Below are positions 17,356 through 26,807 of a DNA stretch of 64,000 nt, in pieces (position 1 is the first letter of the stretch; every line of letters begins with the position of its first letter). Location of the stretch: positions 551,630 to 615,629 of the forward strand of contig CAVVDR010000009.1 of NCBI GenBank assembly GCA_963746955.1. The letters are read 5' to 3'. Below the pieces are notes generated by a model. The model had not been told where the DNA came from. It made no database searches and saw only the letters and a list, made by a program, of their open reading frames with translations. A program made the translations under genes and the position numbers. Source of the DNA: DASQBT01 sp963746955 (lineage in GTDB: Bacteria > Pseudomonadota > Gammaproteobacteria > Burkholderiales > Thiobacillaceae).

Positions 17356-17781
17356 ATGGCAAATCTGATTCGCTATGAACCTTATGAACTGGGCCTGGAG
17401 CCGTTTGATGACCTGTTTCGCGGATTTTTCCGACCGGTGCGCCTGGAAAGGGATCTGCCGCAAATCAAAGTGGACGTGAAGGAGGACAGCAAAGCCTACA
17501 CGGTCCATGCTGATCTGCCGGGGCTGAAGAAGGAAGACATCCAGGTGACCATCGATGGCCAGGTAGTAACCGTCACCGCCGAAACCCGGCGTGAATCCGA
17601 GCAAAAGGACGGCGAAAAAGTGCTCCGGCGCGAGCGCTATTTCGGCAAGGTCAGCCGCAGCTTCAGCCTGGATACCGACGTGGATGAAACGGGCGCCAGC
17701 GCCAAGTACACGGATGGGGTGCTGGAACTGAAACTGCCCAAAAAAGCTGCCAGCAGCCAAAAACGGCTGGAAATCCATTAA
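17356..17781 (+). CDS. Small heat-shock protein (Hsp20/alpha-crystallin family)
   Basis: A 141-residue chaperone that holds unfolding proteins. The alpha-crystallin domain covers about residues 38-130: DLPQIKVDVKEDSKAYTVHA, DLPGLKKEDIQVTIDGQ and the conserved A-x-x-x-G-V-L pattern in AKYTDGVLELKLPK. A strong GGAGG site precedes the start. The upstream sequence carries a sigma-32-type promoter and a terminator follows, so the gene is a single-gene heat-shock unit. Confidence 0.93.
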   Translation: MANLIRYEPYELGLEPFDDLFRGFFRPVRLERDLPQIKVDVKEDSKAYTVHADLPGLKKEDIQVTIDGQVVTVTAETRRESEQKDGEKVLRRERYFGKVSRSFSLDTDVDETGASAKYTDGVLELKLPKKAASSQKRLEIH

Positions 17782-17800
17782 TCTCCTTCTCGCTCAAGCA

Positions 17801-17825
17801 GGCGGCCATTGGCCGCCTTTTTTTC
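17801..17825 (+). terminator. Rho-independent terminator after hsp20
   Basis: AGGCGGCCATTGGCCGCC forms a GC-rich stem followed directly by a run of seven T residues, 20 bases after the hsp20 stop codon. Confidence 0.9.
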
Positions 17826-17862
17826 TTGCTAGAATCAGGCGAACCCCAAGCGAGAGTCAACC

Positions 17863-18745
17863 ATGATCGACCTCACCCCCGGCGACAAGGCCAATGTTCT
17901 GGCCGAGGCCCTGCCCTACATCCAGCGTTTTTACGACAAGACCATCGTGATTAAATACGGTGGCAATGCCATGACCGAACCCAAGCTGATGGACAGCTTT
18001 GCCCAGGATGTAGTGCTGCTGAAACTGGTCGGGCTGAATCCGGTGGTGGTTCACGGCGGCGGTCCCCAGATCGCCGATCTGCTGAAAAAGATCGGCAAGC
18101 AAAGTGACTTCATCCAGGGCATGCGCGTCACCGACGAGGAGACCCTGGACGTCGTGGAAATGGTTTTGGGGGGCTTGGTGAACCAGGACATTGTCACCCT
18201 GATCAACAAGCATGGCGGCAAGGCGGTGGGCCTGACTGGCAAGGACGGCAACTTCATTCATGCCAAGAAAATGCTGGTGCCGAGCAAGGAAGAGGCGGGC
18301 AAATGGCTGGATATCGGCCAGGTGGGCGAGATCGTCGGCATCGATCCGTCGATTATCGAATTGCTCGATTCCAAGGATTTCATTCCCGTGGTCGCGCCGT
18401 TGGGCACCGACCCGCAGGGCAATGCCTACAACATCAACGCCGATGTGGCGGCCGGCAAACTGGCCGGTGTGCTGAAGGCGGAAAAAGTCATATTCATGAC
18501 CAATACGCCGGGCGTGCTGGACAAGCAGGGTCAGTTGCTGACCGGACTGACGCCGCGGCAAATCGACGAGTCTGATCGCCGACGGCACGATTTCGGGCGG
18601 CATGACTCCCAAGGTCGGCTACGCCCTGGATGCAGTCAATAGCGGAGTGAAGTCCGCCCACATCATCGACGGCCGCGTGGACCACGCGCTGTTGCTGGAA
18701 GTGCTGACCAAGGAAGGCGTGGGGACCCTGATCAAGGCGCATTGA
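17863..18745 (+). pseudogene. argB: Acetylglutamate kinase, frameshifted
   Basis: The gene encodes N-acetylglutamate kinase, the second step of arginine synthesis. KYGGNAM and VVHGGGPQI are the ATP- and substrate-binding loops, and GLTGKDG and NINADVAAGKLA are also conserved. After TPRQIDE an extra T at 18571 shifts the frame. Removing it restores LIADGTISGGMTPKVGYALD and a normal end at the TGA at 18743-18745, giving about 293 residues. As written, translation stops at 18642 in unrelated sequence, and the C-terminal ATP-binding helix is lost. There is no slippery heptamer at the site, so this is a mutation or a sequence error. Confidence 0.9.
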
Positions 18746-19411
18746 TCGTTCCTGCCCCGACCGACTTAAACGCAAGGGGGGCGCTCTGCCATTGTCGATT
18801 TTGACCAGGGCGGCGAGGTCAACGCATGCGCAAGTCACGCGCCGGAGTGGGTCAAGAATCCCGGGGCAGTCGTCTCCGAGTGAACATCCCGGCAAGCGAT
18901 AGCGCAAGGCAGAGCAGTTCGGCGGCAAGGTCGGCGTTCAATAGCTTGACCGCAACTTTCGCGCCCAGGCCATTGCCGCCGGTTACAGTGCCCCTCTTCA
19001 ATATCCTTTGGTGCGCGCTCTGTGAGCATGTTTTACGTCCAGAGAGAAGATCAGGGGCTGACCCGATAGCGTTGACAAAACGGCCGTGCGAGACGAGGCA
19101 ATCAGGAGGCGCGACAGCCGCTTGTGTGCCCTATCGCACAGACCACCGCAATATGCAGGTGGATCATGGCGAAATTGGCGGAGCGATGGTCTTCCCTGAC
19201 CGAGCCGGTGTTTCTGCGGATTATGCCTTTTGCCATATTCCGCAACGCCCGGATATCTGGTAGGGTTTTTTCACCTGATTTTCTTCGGATCCGAATATGA
19301 CGGACAGCCGTACAGGTAGGTATGAGTTTCCGCAACCCGGGATGTCTAACTCGAGGCGCTGCTGTAGTCTGCCCGCCTCGTTGATATCAGCCGCTTCTTT
19401 ATATCGTTCTT
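18746..19411 (+). other. Intergenic stretch without a supportable gene
   Basis: Between argB and the signalling module, 666 bases hold no convincing gene. Short open stretches exist on both strands but lack ribosome sites and conserved motifs. One copy of the recurrent palindrome lies at 19125-19140. Confidence 0.6.
19125..19140 (-). promoter_or_regulatory. Palindromic operator, copy 1
   Basis: TGTGCCCTATCGCACA, read on the minus strand as TGTGCGATAGGGCACA, is one of nine related 16-bp palindromes in this window. The next gene downstream starts 270 bases away at 19412. Confidence 0.55.
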
Positions 19412-19834
19412 ATGGAAACCACTGACCTGCCGCACCGCCGGATAATCGAAAGCCTCATGGCACAGCCCACTGAACAGGTTGCGGATGCCGCGATTGAGTT
19501 ATGGGAGAAGCTGGCGACCGAGATCATTTCGATCGTCGGTGAAGTCGGATTCAATGCACTTTACGCGAGAAGCGTATTCCTTGCCCAGACAACCTTTCCC
19601 TGGCTGGCGGCCAGTTCATTGGCACCACAGACCGATCACCGGTTCGCGCAATTAAAGATCAGTCTGGCGGAGCAAACGCCTGCGCACGCCAGCGAGGCAA
19701 ACCGCCTGCTGCTAATCACTTTCACCGACATCCTGACGTCGTTAATCGGCGAGGAGTTAACGGCCGGCATTCTACGTTCGGCTTGGGGCAAAGACGCTTT
19801 GGATGGCGCCGACAAGGAGTTCGACAATGAGTAG
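19412..19834 (+). CDS. Hypothetical protein in an operon with a KaiC-like ATPase
   Basis: A 140-residue soluble, mostly helical protein starting METTDLPHRRIIESLMAQ. It contains IIELWEKL-type amphipathic helices and a C-terminal TDILTSLIGEELTAGILRSA segment. I do not recognise a named domain. It overlaps the KaiC-like gene by 8 bases, so the two products are likely made together and may act together in the same signalling path. Confidence 0.7.
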   Translation: METTDLPHRRIIESLMAQPTEQVADAAIELWEKLATEIISIVGEVGFNALYARSVFLAQTTFPWLAASSLAPQTDHRFAQLKISLAEQTPAHASEANRLLLITFTDILTSLIGEELTAGILRSAWGKDALDGADKEFDNE

Positions 19835-21290
19835 CAAAGTCAAGATACATCGTCTGCCAACTGGCGTCCCTGGTCTGGACAACCTGTTGGGCGGAGGCCT
19901 GCCGGAATTCTCATTTAACCTGATTGCGGGAGCGCCGGGAAGCGGCAAAACGACGCTCGCTCACCAGATCATGTTCTCGCTGGCCAACCCGCAACACCGG
20001 GCGCTGTTCTTCACCGTACTTGGGGAGCCCGCTTTGAAGATGCTGCGTTATCAACAGCAATTTACGTTTTTTGATCACGAAAAAGTCAATCGGTCGATCC
20101 GCTTCGTCAACCTGTCTGCAGAACTCCAGGAGGGGGATTTTGACCGGGTCCTGGCACGCATCGCCGACGAAGTGAAAGCCTATGCACCCAGCCTGGTGTT
20201 TGTAGATTCGTTTCGGTCGGTCGTGCATTCAGTCAGGCGCGAGGACCAGAGTGTCTCCGATCTGCAGCGGTTCGTGCACCAACTGGGCATCCAAATGGCG
20301 AGCTGGCAGGCCACCACATTTCTGATCGGTGCATATCCGACGCCGGAATCCGACTCAAGCCCCATTTTCACAGTGGCGGATAGCATCTTGTGGCTTTCGC
20401 AAAATGTTCAGCGCAATTCAATGGTGCGCAAGGTGCAGGTGGTCAAAATCCGTGGTCAGGCCCAGGCACCCGGTTTGCATACTTTCCGCATTGGTGATGA
20501 AGGGATTCGGGTCTTCCCCCGTGCGATTGTCAAAGACGTCATCGCGGCTAAGCCAGGAGCCAAGGCAGACCCTGAAGGAGCGCGCGTGCCGATGGGAATA
20601 CCGGGCCTGGACGACATGCTGGGAGGCGGCTTGCCAACGGGCTATTCGCTGCTTGTGGTCGGGCCTTCGGGGTCCGGAAAAACCATATTGACAACGGAAT
20701 TTCTCGCCGAAGGTGTACGCCGAGGCGAACCCGGTGTGATTGCGGCGTTTGAGAAGAGCCCCAGCCAACTGCTGGGCAATAGGAAACTGTTTTCGCTGGT
20801 CCAATCCGGGCAGGTTGGGATGATTGAAACGCGTTCCCTGGATTTGTCGATTGATGAAACCTTGCATGACTTGATCCAGATGATTGATCGAATGCAGGCA
20901 AAGCGCGTCGTCATTGATTCCCTGTCCGGATTTGAGCTGGCGCTGGCGCCCGAATTTAGCGAAGATTTCCGTGGATCGCTGTACAGGATGATTGCCGAGC
21001 TGACTGGCTTGGGCGTGACGATATTGATGACTTCGGAGCTGGAAGACCGCTATACCGATTTGCGCTTCAGTCCATTCGGGAGTGCTTTTCTCGCTGACTC
21101 AATTATCGTGCAGCGCTATGTCGAAATCGCAGGCCAATTCAAACGCGCCATGTCGGTCGTCAAGGTTCGTGGCAGCGAGCACGCCAAGGATATTCGATTG
21201 TTTGACATTACCGACGACGGCATCGTTATTGGCGAAACCTTGTCTGAGTATTCCGGAATCATGACGGGCCGGCCCACGAGCAGCACGTAG
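19827..21290 (+). CDS. KaiC-like double-domain RecA-family ATPase
   Basis: A 487-residue protein with two KaiC/RecA domains. Each begins with a G(V/I)PGLD-x-L-GGGLP signature and a P-loop: GAPGSGKTT near residue 37 and GPSGSGKTI near residue 286. The C-terminus VVKVRGSEHAKDIRLFDI matches the KaiC end. The double catalytic glutamates of cyanobacterial KaiC are changed in both domains (LGEP and FEKS where E-E is usual). The autophosphorylated Ser-Thr pair is replaced by Ala-Phe in the stretch AFLADSII. It is thus a KaiC-type signalling ATPase, not a clock phosphoprotein. The start is the ATG at 19827, overlapping the previous gene; a GGDEF/EAL gene follows. Confidence 0.85.
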   Translation: MSSKVKIHRLPTGVPGLDNLLGGGLPEFSFNLIAGAPGSGKTTLAHQIMFSLANPQHRALFFTVLGEPALKMLRYQQQFTFFDHEKVNRSIRFVNLSAELQEGDFDRVLARIADEVKAYAPSLVFVDSFRSVVHSVRREDQSVSDLQRFVHQLGIQMASWQATTFLIGAYPTPESDSSPIFTVADSILWLSQNVQRNSMVRKVQVVKIRGQAQAPGLHTFRIGDEGIRVFPRAIVKDVIAAKPGAKADPEGARVPMGIPGLDDMLGGGLPTGYSLLVVGPSGSGKTILTTEFLAEGVRRGEPGVIAAFEKSPSQLLGNRKLFSLVQSGQVGMIETRSLDLSIDETLHDLIQMIDRMQAKRVVIDSLSGFELALAPEFSEDFRGSLYRMIAELTGLGVTILMTSELEDRYTDLRFSPFGSAFLADSIIVQRYVEIAGQFKRAMSVVKVRGSEHAKDIRLFDITDDGIVIGETLSEYSGIMTGRPTSST

Positions 21291-21319
21291 GCAGAACGGC
21301 CCAGTGAGGAAAGGCGACA

Positions 21320-23023
21320 ATGAATTGCGTTGACAAGTACGGCGCTTCCGATACCGATGACCCAGGTCAATCAAGCGTGCCCGGCCGGAACAAAGACAGC
21401 TTGCCGACTGGCCTTAAGAAACAGAAGCGGCGCAAGGAAAGCGCTGTGATTGACGATGAAGCGACCGTTTCAAGCCGCGAGAACCTGGCCTCTGCGCGAG
21501 AAGATGCTGCCCGACTGCGCGAAGAAACGGTTCAGGCACGTGAAGAGGCTGCCACCACGCGCGAGGGGGAAATTCGCGCGACAGAAACGCTGCAAGCAAC
21601 GTCCGACGATCAGATGGCCCGGTTACAGCAAGCAAACGCAAACCTGGTCGTCGCGACAATTGAAGCACACGCTCTGACCGAACAACTTCAATCGACGAAA
21701 GCTGCGCTGGATCATTTGGCCCATTACGATGTTCTCACCGGTTTGCCTAATCGCAGCCTGCTGAAAGACCGGCTTGTTCAGGCCATTGCACTGGCGCACC
21801 GCCAAGGCAAGCAACTTGCGCTGATGTTCATGGACCTGGATCAATTCAAGCATGTCAACGATTCGCTGGGGCATCTGGCCGGCGACCAACTGCTGCAGTC
21901 GGTGGCACAACGCCTGGTGGGGTGCGTGCGCCAGTCGGACACCGTCAGCCGCCAGGGAGGGGATGAATTCGTGCTGATGCTTCCCAATATTGAGCAGGCA
22001 GAAGACGTAGCGCTGTCTGCGCAAAAGATGCTCGCGGCAATCGCACTGCCTCACAGCATCGAAGGGTACGATCTGCCATATCGGCGTGAGTATCGGCATC
22101 AGCATCTACCCCGACGATGGTCGGGATGCGGACAACCCTGATCAAGAATGCGGACATCGCGATGTACCATGCCAAGTTGAGCGGACGCAACAATTACCAA
22201 TTCTTCGAGCAGGAGATGAATGCCCGGTCCGTCAAGCGGCAATCCATCGAAGCCGGCCTGCGCCACGCGCTGGAACGACAGGAACTTCTGCTGCATTACC
22301 AGCCACAAATAGATCTTCACAGCGGCACGATAGTCGGTATCGAGGCGCTGCTCCGCTGGCAGCATCCGCAACGCGGGCTGATCGCAGCTGCGCAATTTCT
22401 GGCCATCGGCGAAGACAGCGGCCTGACCCTGCCGATAGGCCGCTGGGTGCTGCGCGAAGCCTGTCGCCAGGCCCGGGCCTGGCAGGACGCGGGCTTGCCG
22501 CCGATCCCCGTCGCAGTCAACATCTCCGCGCTCGAGTTTCGCGCAAAGGATTTTCTCGAACATTTGCGCGCGACCGTCGAGCGAGACGGGTCTTGATCCG
22601 CGCTTTCTGGAAGTCGAGGTGACCGAAAGCGTCCTCATGCGGGATACCAAGTCGACCGATTCCGTGCTGCGCGCGCTCGCAGACCTGGGCGTCAAGCTTG
22701 CAATCGATGACTTCGGCACCGGCTGTTCCAGCCTGAGTTATCTGCGAAAGTTTCCGAACAATACCCTGAAGATCGACCAGTCATTCGTGAACCAGATAAC
22801 CAGCAACCCGGACGATGCCCTGTTCGTCAGTGCCATAATCAGCATGGGCAAGAGCCTCAAACTTCGCGTCATTGCGGAGGGCGTCGAAACAGCAGAGCAG
22901 GTCGCTTTTCTTCTGTCCCGGCATTGCGACGAGGGCCAGGGCCATTTTTTCAGCCCTCCGGTGGCGGCAGAGGCGTTCGGGGCCTTGCTTCAGACTGGCG
23001 TATCACTCACCCTTCCCCATTGA
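21320..23023 (+). pseudogene. GGDEF-EAL cyclic di-GMP protein, three frameshifts
   Basis: The intact reading would be a protein of about 567 residues. It has a charged N-terminal coiled coil (residues 50-130), a GGDEF domain (RQGGDEFVLML) for making c-di-GMP and an EAL domain (GIEALLRWQHP, later AIDDFGTGCSSLSYL) for degrading it. The frame breaks near 22078 (after GYDL), near 22133 (before TLIKNADIAMYHAK) and near 22589 (before LDPRFLEVEVTES). Each break is explained by one extra base, and the three together bring the original frame back. It follows the KaiC-like gene by 29 bases and would be its output partner. Either the gene is decayed or the sequence has errors here. Confidence 0.85.
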
Positions 23024-23161
23024 TGACCAAAGCACTTCCCATCCTGATCGGATTGCGATTTGCGCGGTGAGGCGCGCTGATACAACCGTTGTCGAAATTC
23101 AAAAGGAGTGCTATCCGCGCAATTCAACACACCGCCGTTTCAGTTCGGTTATTTTAAACGT

Positions 23162-23779
23162 GTGCGCCGGGCATGGCGCGTAACTTCGTAGGTGAAAGTC
23201 CTATGGCCAGGTTTTCGCAGAGCCGAAGGCAAGGAGAAGGGCAAGGGCGTCGTCGCGAGGCGGGGTCTTTCGGTGCCCCAATCCGAAACTGCGGGGCGAT
23301 GAACAAAAACCGGATATGAGGCGTGATGCATCCGGGGCGAGCGGGCGCGTGACCGCGAAGCCCTCCATCTGCGGTTGGGGTGCATTTTGTCCCACAGGGA
23401 TTTCCTTTGGTTATAAATCCGGCGTCTATGCAGTGAAAGTAACGTGTCTTACCCCGGGAGATCTCCCGGGCTATGCGGCTCACCGCAACGTTTCTGCACT
23501 GAAGGCCCGAACGGTTCCCCGCGAGGGGATTGAAAGAGAGGAGCACTTGCCTGGCAACGGACAGTGGCATTGCACTCGGCGAGTCCAAGGGCGCAAGCCT
23601 TATGGCTGGAGTGAAGCAAGGTCGGCACGACAGGGGAAGAGGCTTCGGTTGAACGGCATGGCAGTGGTGATAAGCTAACCGTCGTGCTGAACGACTCAAT
23701 CTGCCGAACCGCCGTGTACGTGATCCGTATGCACGGTGGCGTGGGAGGGGGAGCCGTGAGGCTTCCCCCTATCCCGATT
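23162..23779 (+). ncRNA. ORF-less group IIC intron
   Basis: The 5' end GTGCGCC, followed by GTAACTTCGTAGGTGAAAGTCC, is the domain I start of bacterial group II introns. Near the 3' end, 23709-23738 folds as domain V (CCGCCGTG pairs with CACGGTGG, TACG with CGTA) and carries a CGC triad, as in class C introns. A domain VI-like hairpin and CTATCCCGAT end the intron. It spans about 618 bases and contains no reverse transcriptase gene in domain IV, so it could move or splice only with a protein supplied in trans, if at all. The domain V loop has one base more than the usual tetraloop. Confidence 0.82.
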
Positions 23780-23939
23780 GAATGATCGCGTTACCTACCC
23801 AGCCAGGCTTTGATTTGAAATAGGCGTAGGTCTGGTCCTGTTGGGTTATACGATGCCAGCCCTCAACCGCAGGACTGTGCCAGGTCGCAACAGAGTTCGC
23901 CGGGTAGGCATCTTAAAACCCTTAACATATCTCGGACTT

Positions 23940-25034
23940 TCACAACCCAGGCCCCGCTGCCGCCCGAAATCTTCGCGTCGCCCAACTCAGCCCCAGTAGT
24001 CCGATGCCGAACAAGGCGGTGCTTGAGGGTTCCGGCACGCTCACCGCAGCAATCCCGCTGGGCGCATCAGCATCTGGACCCCGGTTCGGGCGACTGGTCG
24101 GACGCGACGAAAAGCGGCGGCGCAAAAGTGTCTGGCAGGGACAGCATGCCAGGATCCCCGGGCGAGATGCCACCCAGGTCGCCGCCACCCAGACCACCCG
24201 GATCGCCAGGAACGCCAACCCCAGGGGCTCGCCAGAAACATCGATGCGGCGAGTTTAAGTCGTCGTGCGGTCGCTCCAGGAAGTTATCGTGAGCGCTCCA
24301 GAGTCATGGAGCGACAACCCGGGGTCATTCGTGATGATCGCAAGCCCTCATGGGTACCGGCGTTACTGCCTGGGCTGGCGGGATTGCCGGGCGGTGCGAC
24401 TGGATCGCCAGTAGATTCCGGCTGATGAACAGACGCGTCAGTCGGAGTGCCGTTCGGCCCGAATTCTTTTGGGTGCCCAGGCGCTTGCGGCGACCCGGCA
24501 CCCAGTCCGGAGCCAACTTGCGGAGACTCTTTGAGGTTGGGCGAGCCAGGCAAGCTTGAAGAAGGAGGCGGCGAAATATTTGAATGGGAAGCCGGAGCGC
24601 CAGTCGCCTGATGACCAAATGCCGACGACCAGGAGCCGGCCGCAAGGAAACCGGAATGCGTTGCCAGGGCGCCTGAGGCCAATTGGCCAGGCGTTAGGTC
24701 CGCGCCCTTGCCACGATCCGAGACGGTGTGGTTCATCGCCAGGAACAGTTTGCCGCCACTCGCGTTGAGGTCCGCTACGCCATCCCGTCCCTGCGTGTGA
24801 CGGGGCAACTTCGCGTGGTGAGCCACCGGTCTGCCATGACCCGCCGAACGGTCGGCGCCGCCAGAATCCGGGTGGAGACTGACGACCGTCCATATCCCAG
24901 CAGCGGCCAGCGTGATCCCGCCCATTACGCGCGCGGGAGTGAGCAGCGTGGTAGCGCCCAAACCGAGCAACCCGATGCGGCGGCCACGCCGGCCAAAGAT
25001 AGCGTAGCCTATTTCTGTTATTTTTCTTCATCAT
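23940..25034 (-). pseudogene. Decayed PEP-CTERM-anchored secreted protein
   Basis: The C-terminal stretch VPEPSSTALFGIGLLGLSWA followed by a basic tail is a PEP-CTERM sorting signal (cleaved and anchored by exosortase). Upstream there is a Gly/Pro-rich region (GGLGGGDLGGISPGDPG) in one frame, then a Ser/Pro/Gly-rich region (SPPPSSSLPGSPNLKESP) in another. The N-terminal hydrophobic signal GLLGLGATTLLTPARVMGG has its likely ATG (25031) out of frame by one A in an A5 run. At least three frame changes separate these parts. No exosortase gene lies in the window. Confidence 0.7.
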
Positions 25035-25284
25035 GCCGCCCCCGCAACAAACCAATCTCTGGCTCTCTGTAGTTTAGTATTACCACTTGCCAGTATCAGG
25101 TTATAAGCATAGGTCACGCCAGTTTGTCAACTCATTGTTATTGCTATGTAAATAGTGATTCTCGGAAGAATGTGTTGCGGCGGATGTAAAACTCTCCGAC
25201 ACACCGCGCCGGCCTCACGAGGCGCGGCCCTTCCCCAGCGATTCGATGCTTGCCGTCGTTGCCTCATCCTGCATGCCGTCCATT

Positions 25285-26091
25285 TCATCGTTGCACCAAT
25301 GGTTCTCGCCTCGCAGCGCTGCTGGAACGCGCCAATGGCCTTGCGCTTGCTGCCCTTTGGCGGAAGATCAGGATACAGCCCATCATGCATGCAAGCAGCA
25401 CTGCCGACGCCGAGTAGCGGCTGAATGCCAGTCCGCCGGCGTTGAGCGGCTTGTCGAGAAAATCGCCGACTACGGCACCAAGGGGGCGCGTAAGAATGAA
25501 TGCGGCCCAGAACAACAGGGTGTGAGAGATGTTTGTCCAGTAGTAAGCCGCAGCGACAAGGGCCAGCATGGCACTGAAAACCATGGCACCGCCCTCATAG
25601 CCAAGACCGGCCGTGCCAGCGGTCCAATCGCCCAGTGCCGTGCCCAGGGTTTGGGAAAACATGATCGTCACCCAATAGAACATCTCGGCCTTCGCAGAAC
25701 TGACGGTATCGACCGATACGGTGCCGAGTGACCGATACCAGATCGCCAAAGATGCCATCAACAGGACAAACAACAGCGATGCTCCCCCCGCATAGCCGAT
25801 CCCGAGCGAGCGGTCAGCAAAATCCGCCAGTGTGGTCCCGACCGTTGTCGTTGCAATAATGGTTGTCCAGTATAGAAAGGGATGAAATCCCTTTGCCTTG
25901 ATCTGGGCCGCCACGGCAACCAGAAAGATGGCCGCGAAGATGATCGTTCCAAGCAGATAACCCAGCTTCATCGACATGGACACGGCATCACCGCCAGTTT
26001 CACCCAGCGTGGTGGCAGCGATCTTGATGATCCAGAAGATCAAAGTGACTTCTGGAACCTTGCTCAAGGTGCGTTCGGTAGAAGTGTTCAT
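25285..26091 (-). CDS. COG4705-type membrane protein
   Basis: A 268-residue inner-membrane protein with about eight helices arranged as four related units. Each unit carries a T-x-G-x-x-x-(G/A)D motif: TTLGETGGDA, TTVGTTLADF, TLGTALGDW and RPLGAVVGDF. This fourfold repeat is the hallmark of the uncharacterised COG4705 family. The Arg/Ser-rich C-terminus after RQRAAS is longer than usual. A role in ion or metal handling has been guessed for such proteins but is not shown. Confidence 0.8.
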   Translation of the reverse strand: MNTSTERTLSKVPEVTLIFWIIKIAATTLGETGGDAVSMSMKLGYLLGTIIFAAIFLVAVAAQIKAKGFHPFLYWTTIIATTTVGTTLADFADRSLGIGYAGGASLLFVLLMASLAIWYRSLGTVSVDTVSSAKAEMFYWVTIMFSQTLGTALGDWTAGTAGLGYEGGAMVFSAMLALVAAAYYWTNISHTLLFWAAFILTRPLGAVVGDFLDKPLNAGGLAFSRYSASAVLLACMMGCILIFRQRAASARPLARSSSAARREPLVQR

Positions 26092-26807
26092 ACGTGTATC
26101 CTCTTGGCACTCAGGGAATTGGCTGCGATCTCATCGACTGTGTTAGACATCTCCCCAGGTTGGTTCAAGTATTCGCGCCCCGCCAACTCCAGAGGCTTCA
26201 TCATCACCTCCCCCGCGAGTGCTAAATTGCAGATAAGGACATGCATGCCTGAGTTCTGCGAAGCCAATATAGCGAGCCGATTGTGCGGCGAACCCTGAGT
26301 ATTCGTTAACGAACCCAAGCGCACCTGCGGATTCGAAACCAAAAGAGTAAACATCGAGTGTTTGGGTCGATTATTCGTAACCGGCAGGTGCATGTCCTGC
26401 CCTCACTGGCAGCTTGTATCAGCCCTTGAGGTCCTACGACGGTATGAAAGGACTTCCCATTTTCTAAGAGATATGTGCGTTATCGAACGGAACGCCGCTG
26501 GAAAAGGGAAAATAATGCTTCTTCGAGTGGCGCGCTTGGGAATTGGCTGGACGCGAAAACTTGAACCAACCAGGAGTACAAACATGCAGCCAAGCGCCAA
26601 TCAATTCGGCCGACACTCAAATGTGATGGTTTTGCATGAGCAACATGGTTGTGCTAGCAGCACACTATCTGCTATGTCCTGAATCAATATATGTCCTGAA
26701 TCAATATATTGATCTGAAGCATCCGAATGAACTCATATATCAACACACCAAATGTTGATTTCATTTCTTTTTTACCCCCAACCGCTTTAACTCGTAGGAG
26801 AGTCCAA
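26092..26807 (+). other. Regulatory/intergenic region with operator and direct repeat
   Basis: No gene is supported in these 716 bases. They hold one copy of the recurrent palindrome (26474-26489) and a tandem direct repeat of ATGTCCTGAATCAATAT (starting at 26675 and 26692) before the Met-rich gene. The AT-rich stretch before 26808 is a likely promoter region. Confidence 0.6.
26474..26489 (+). promoter_or_regulatory. Palindromic operator, copy 2
   Basis: TGTGCGTTATCGAACG, a near-palindrome of the shared family, lies in the divergent region between the COG4705 gene and the Met-rich BON gene. Confidence 0.55.

Noticed and set aside
18560..18580. Programmed frameshifting in argB.
   Set aside because: There is no slippery heptamer or downstream structure of the known kind, and argB is not known to use frameshifting.
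23154..23699. A 181-codon minus-strand frame across the intron.
   Set aside because: It lies over structured intron RNA, has no ribosome site and shows no protein motif.
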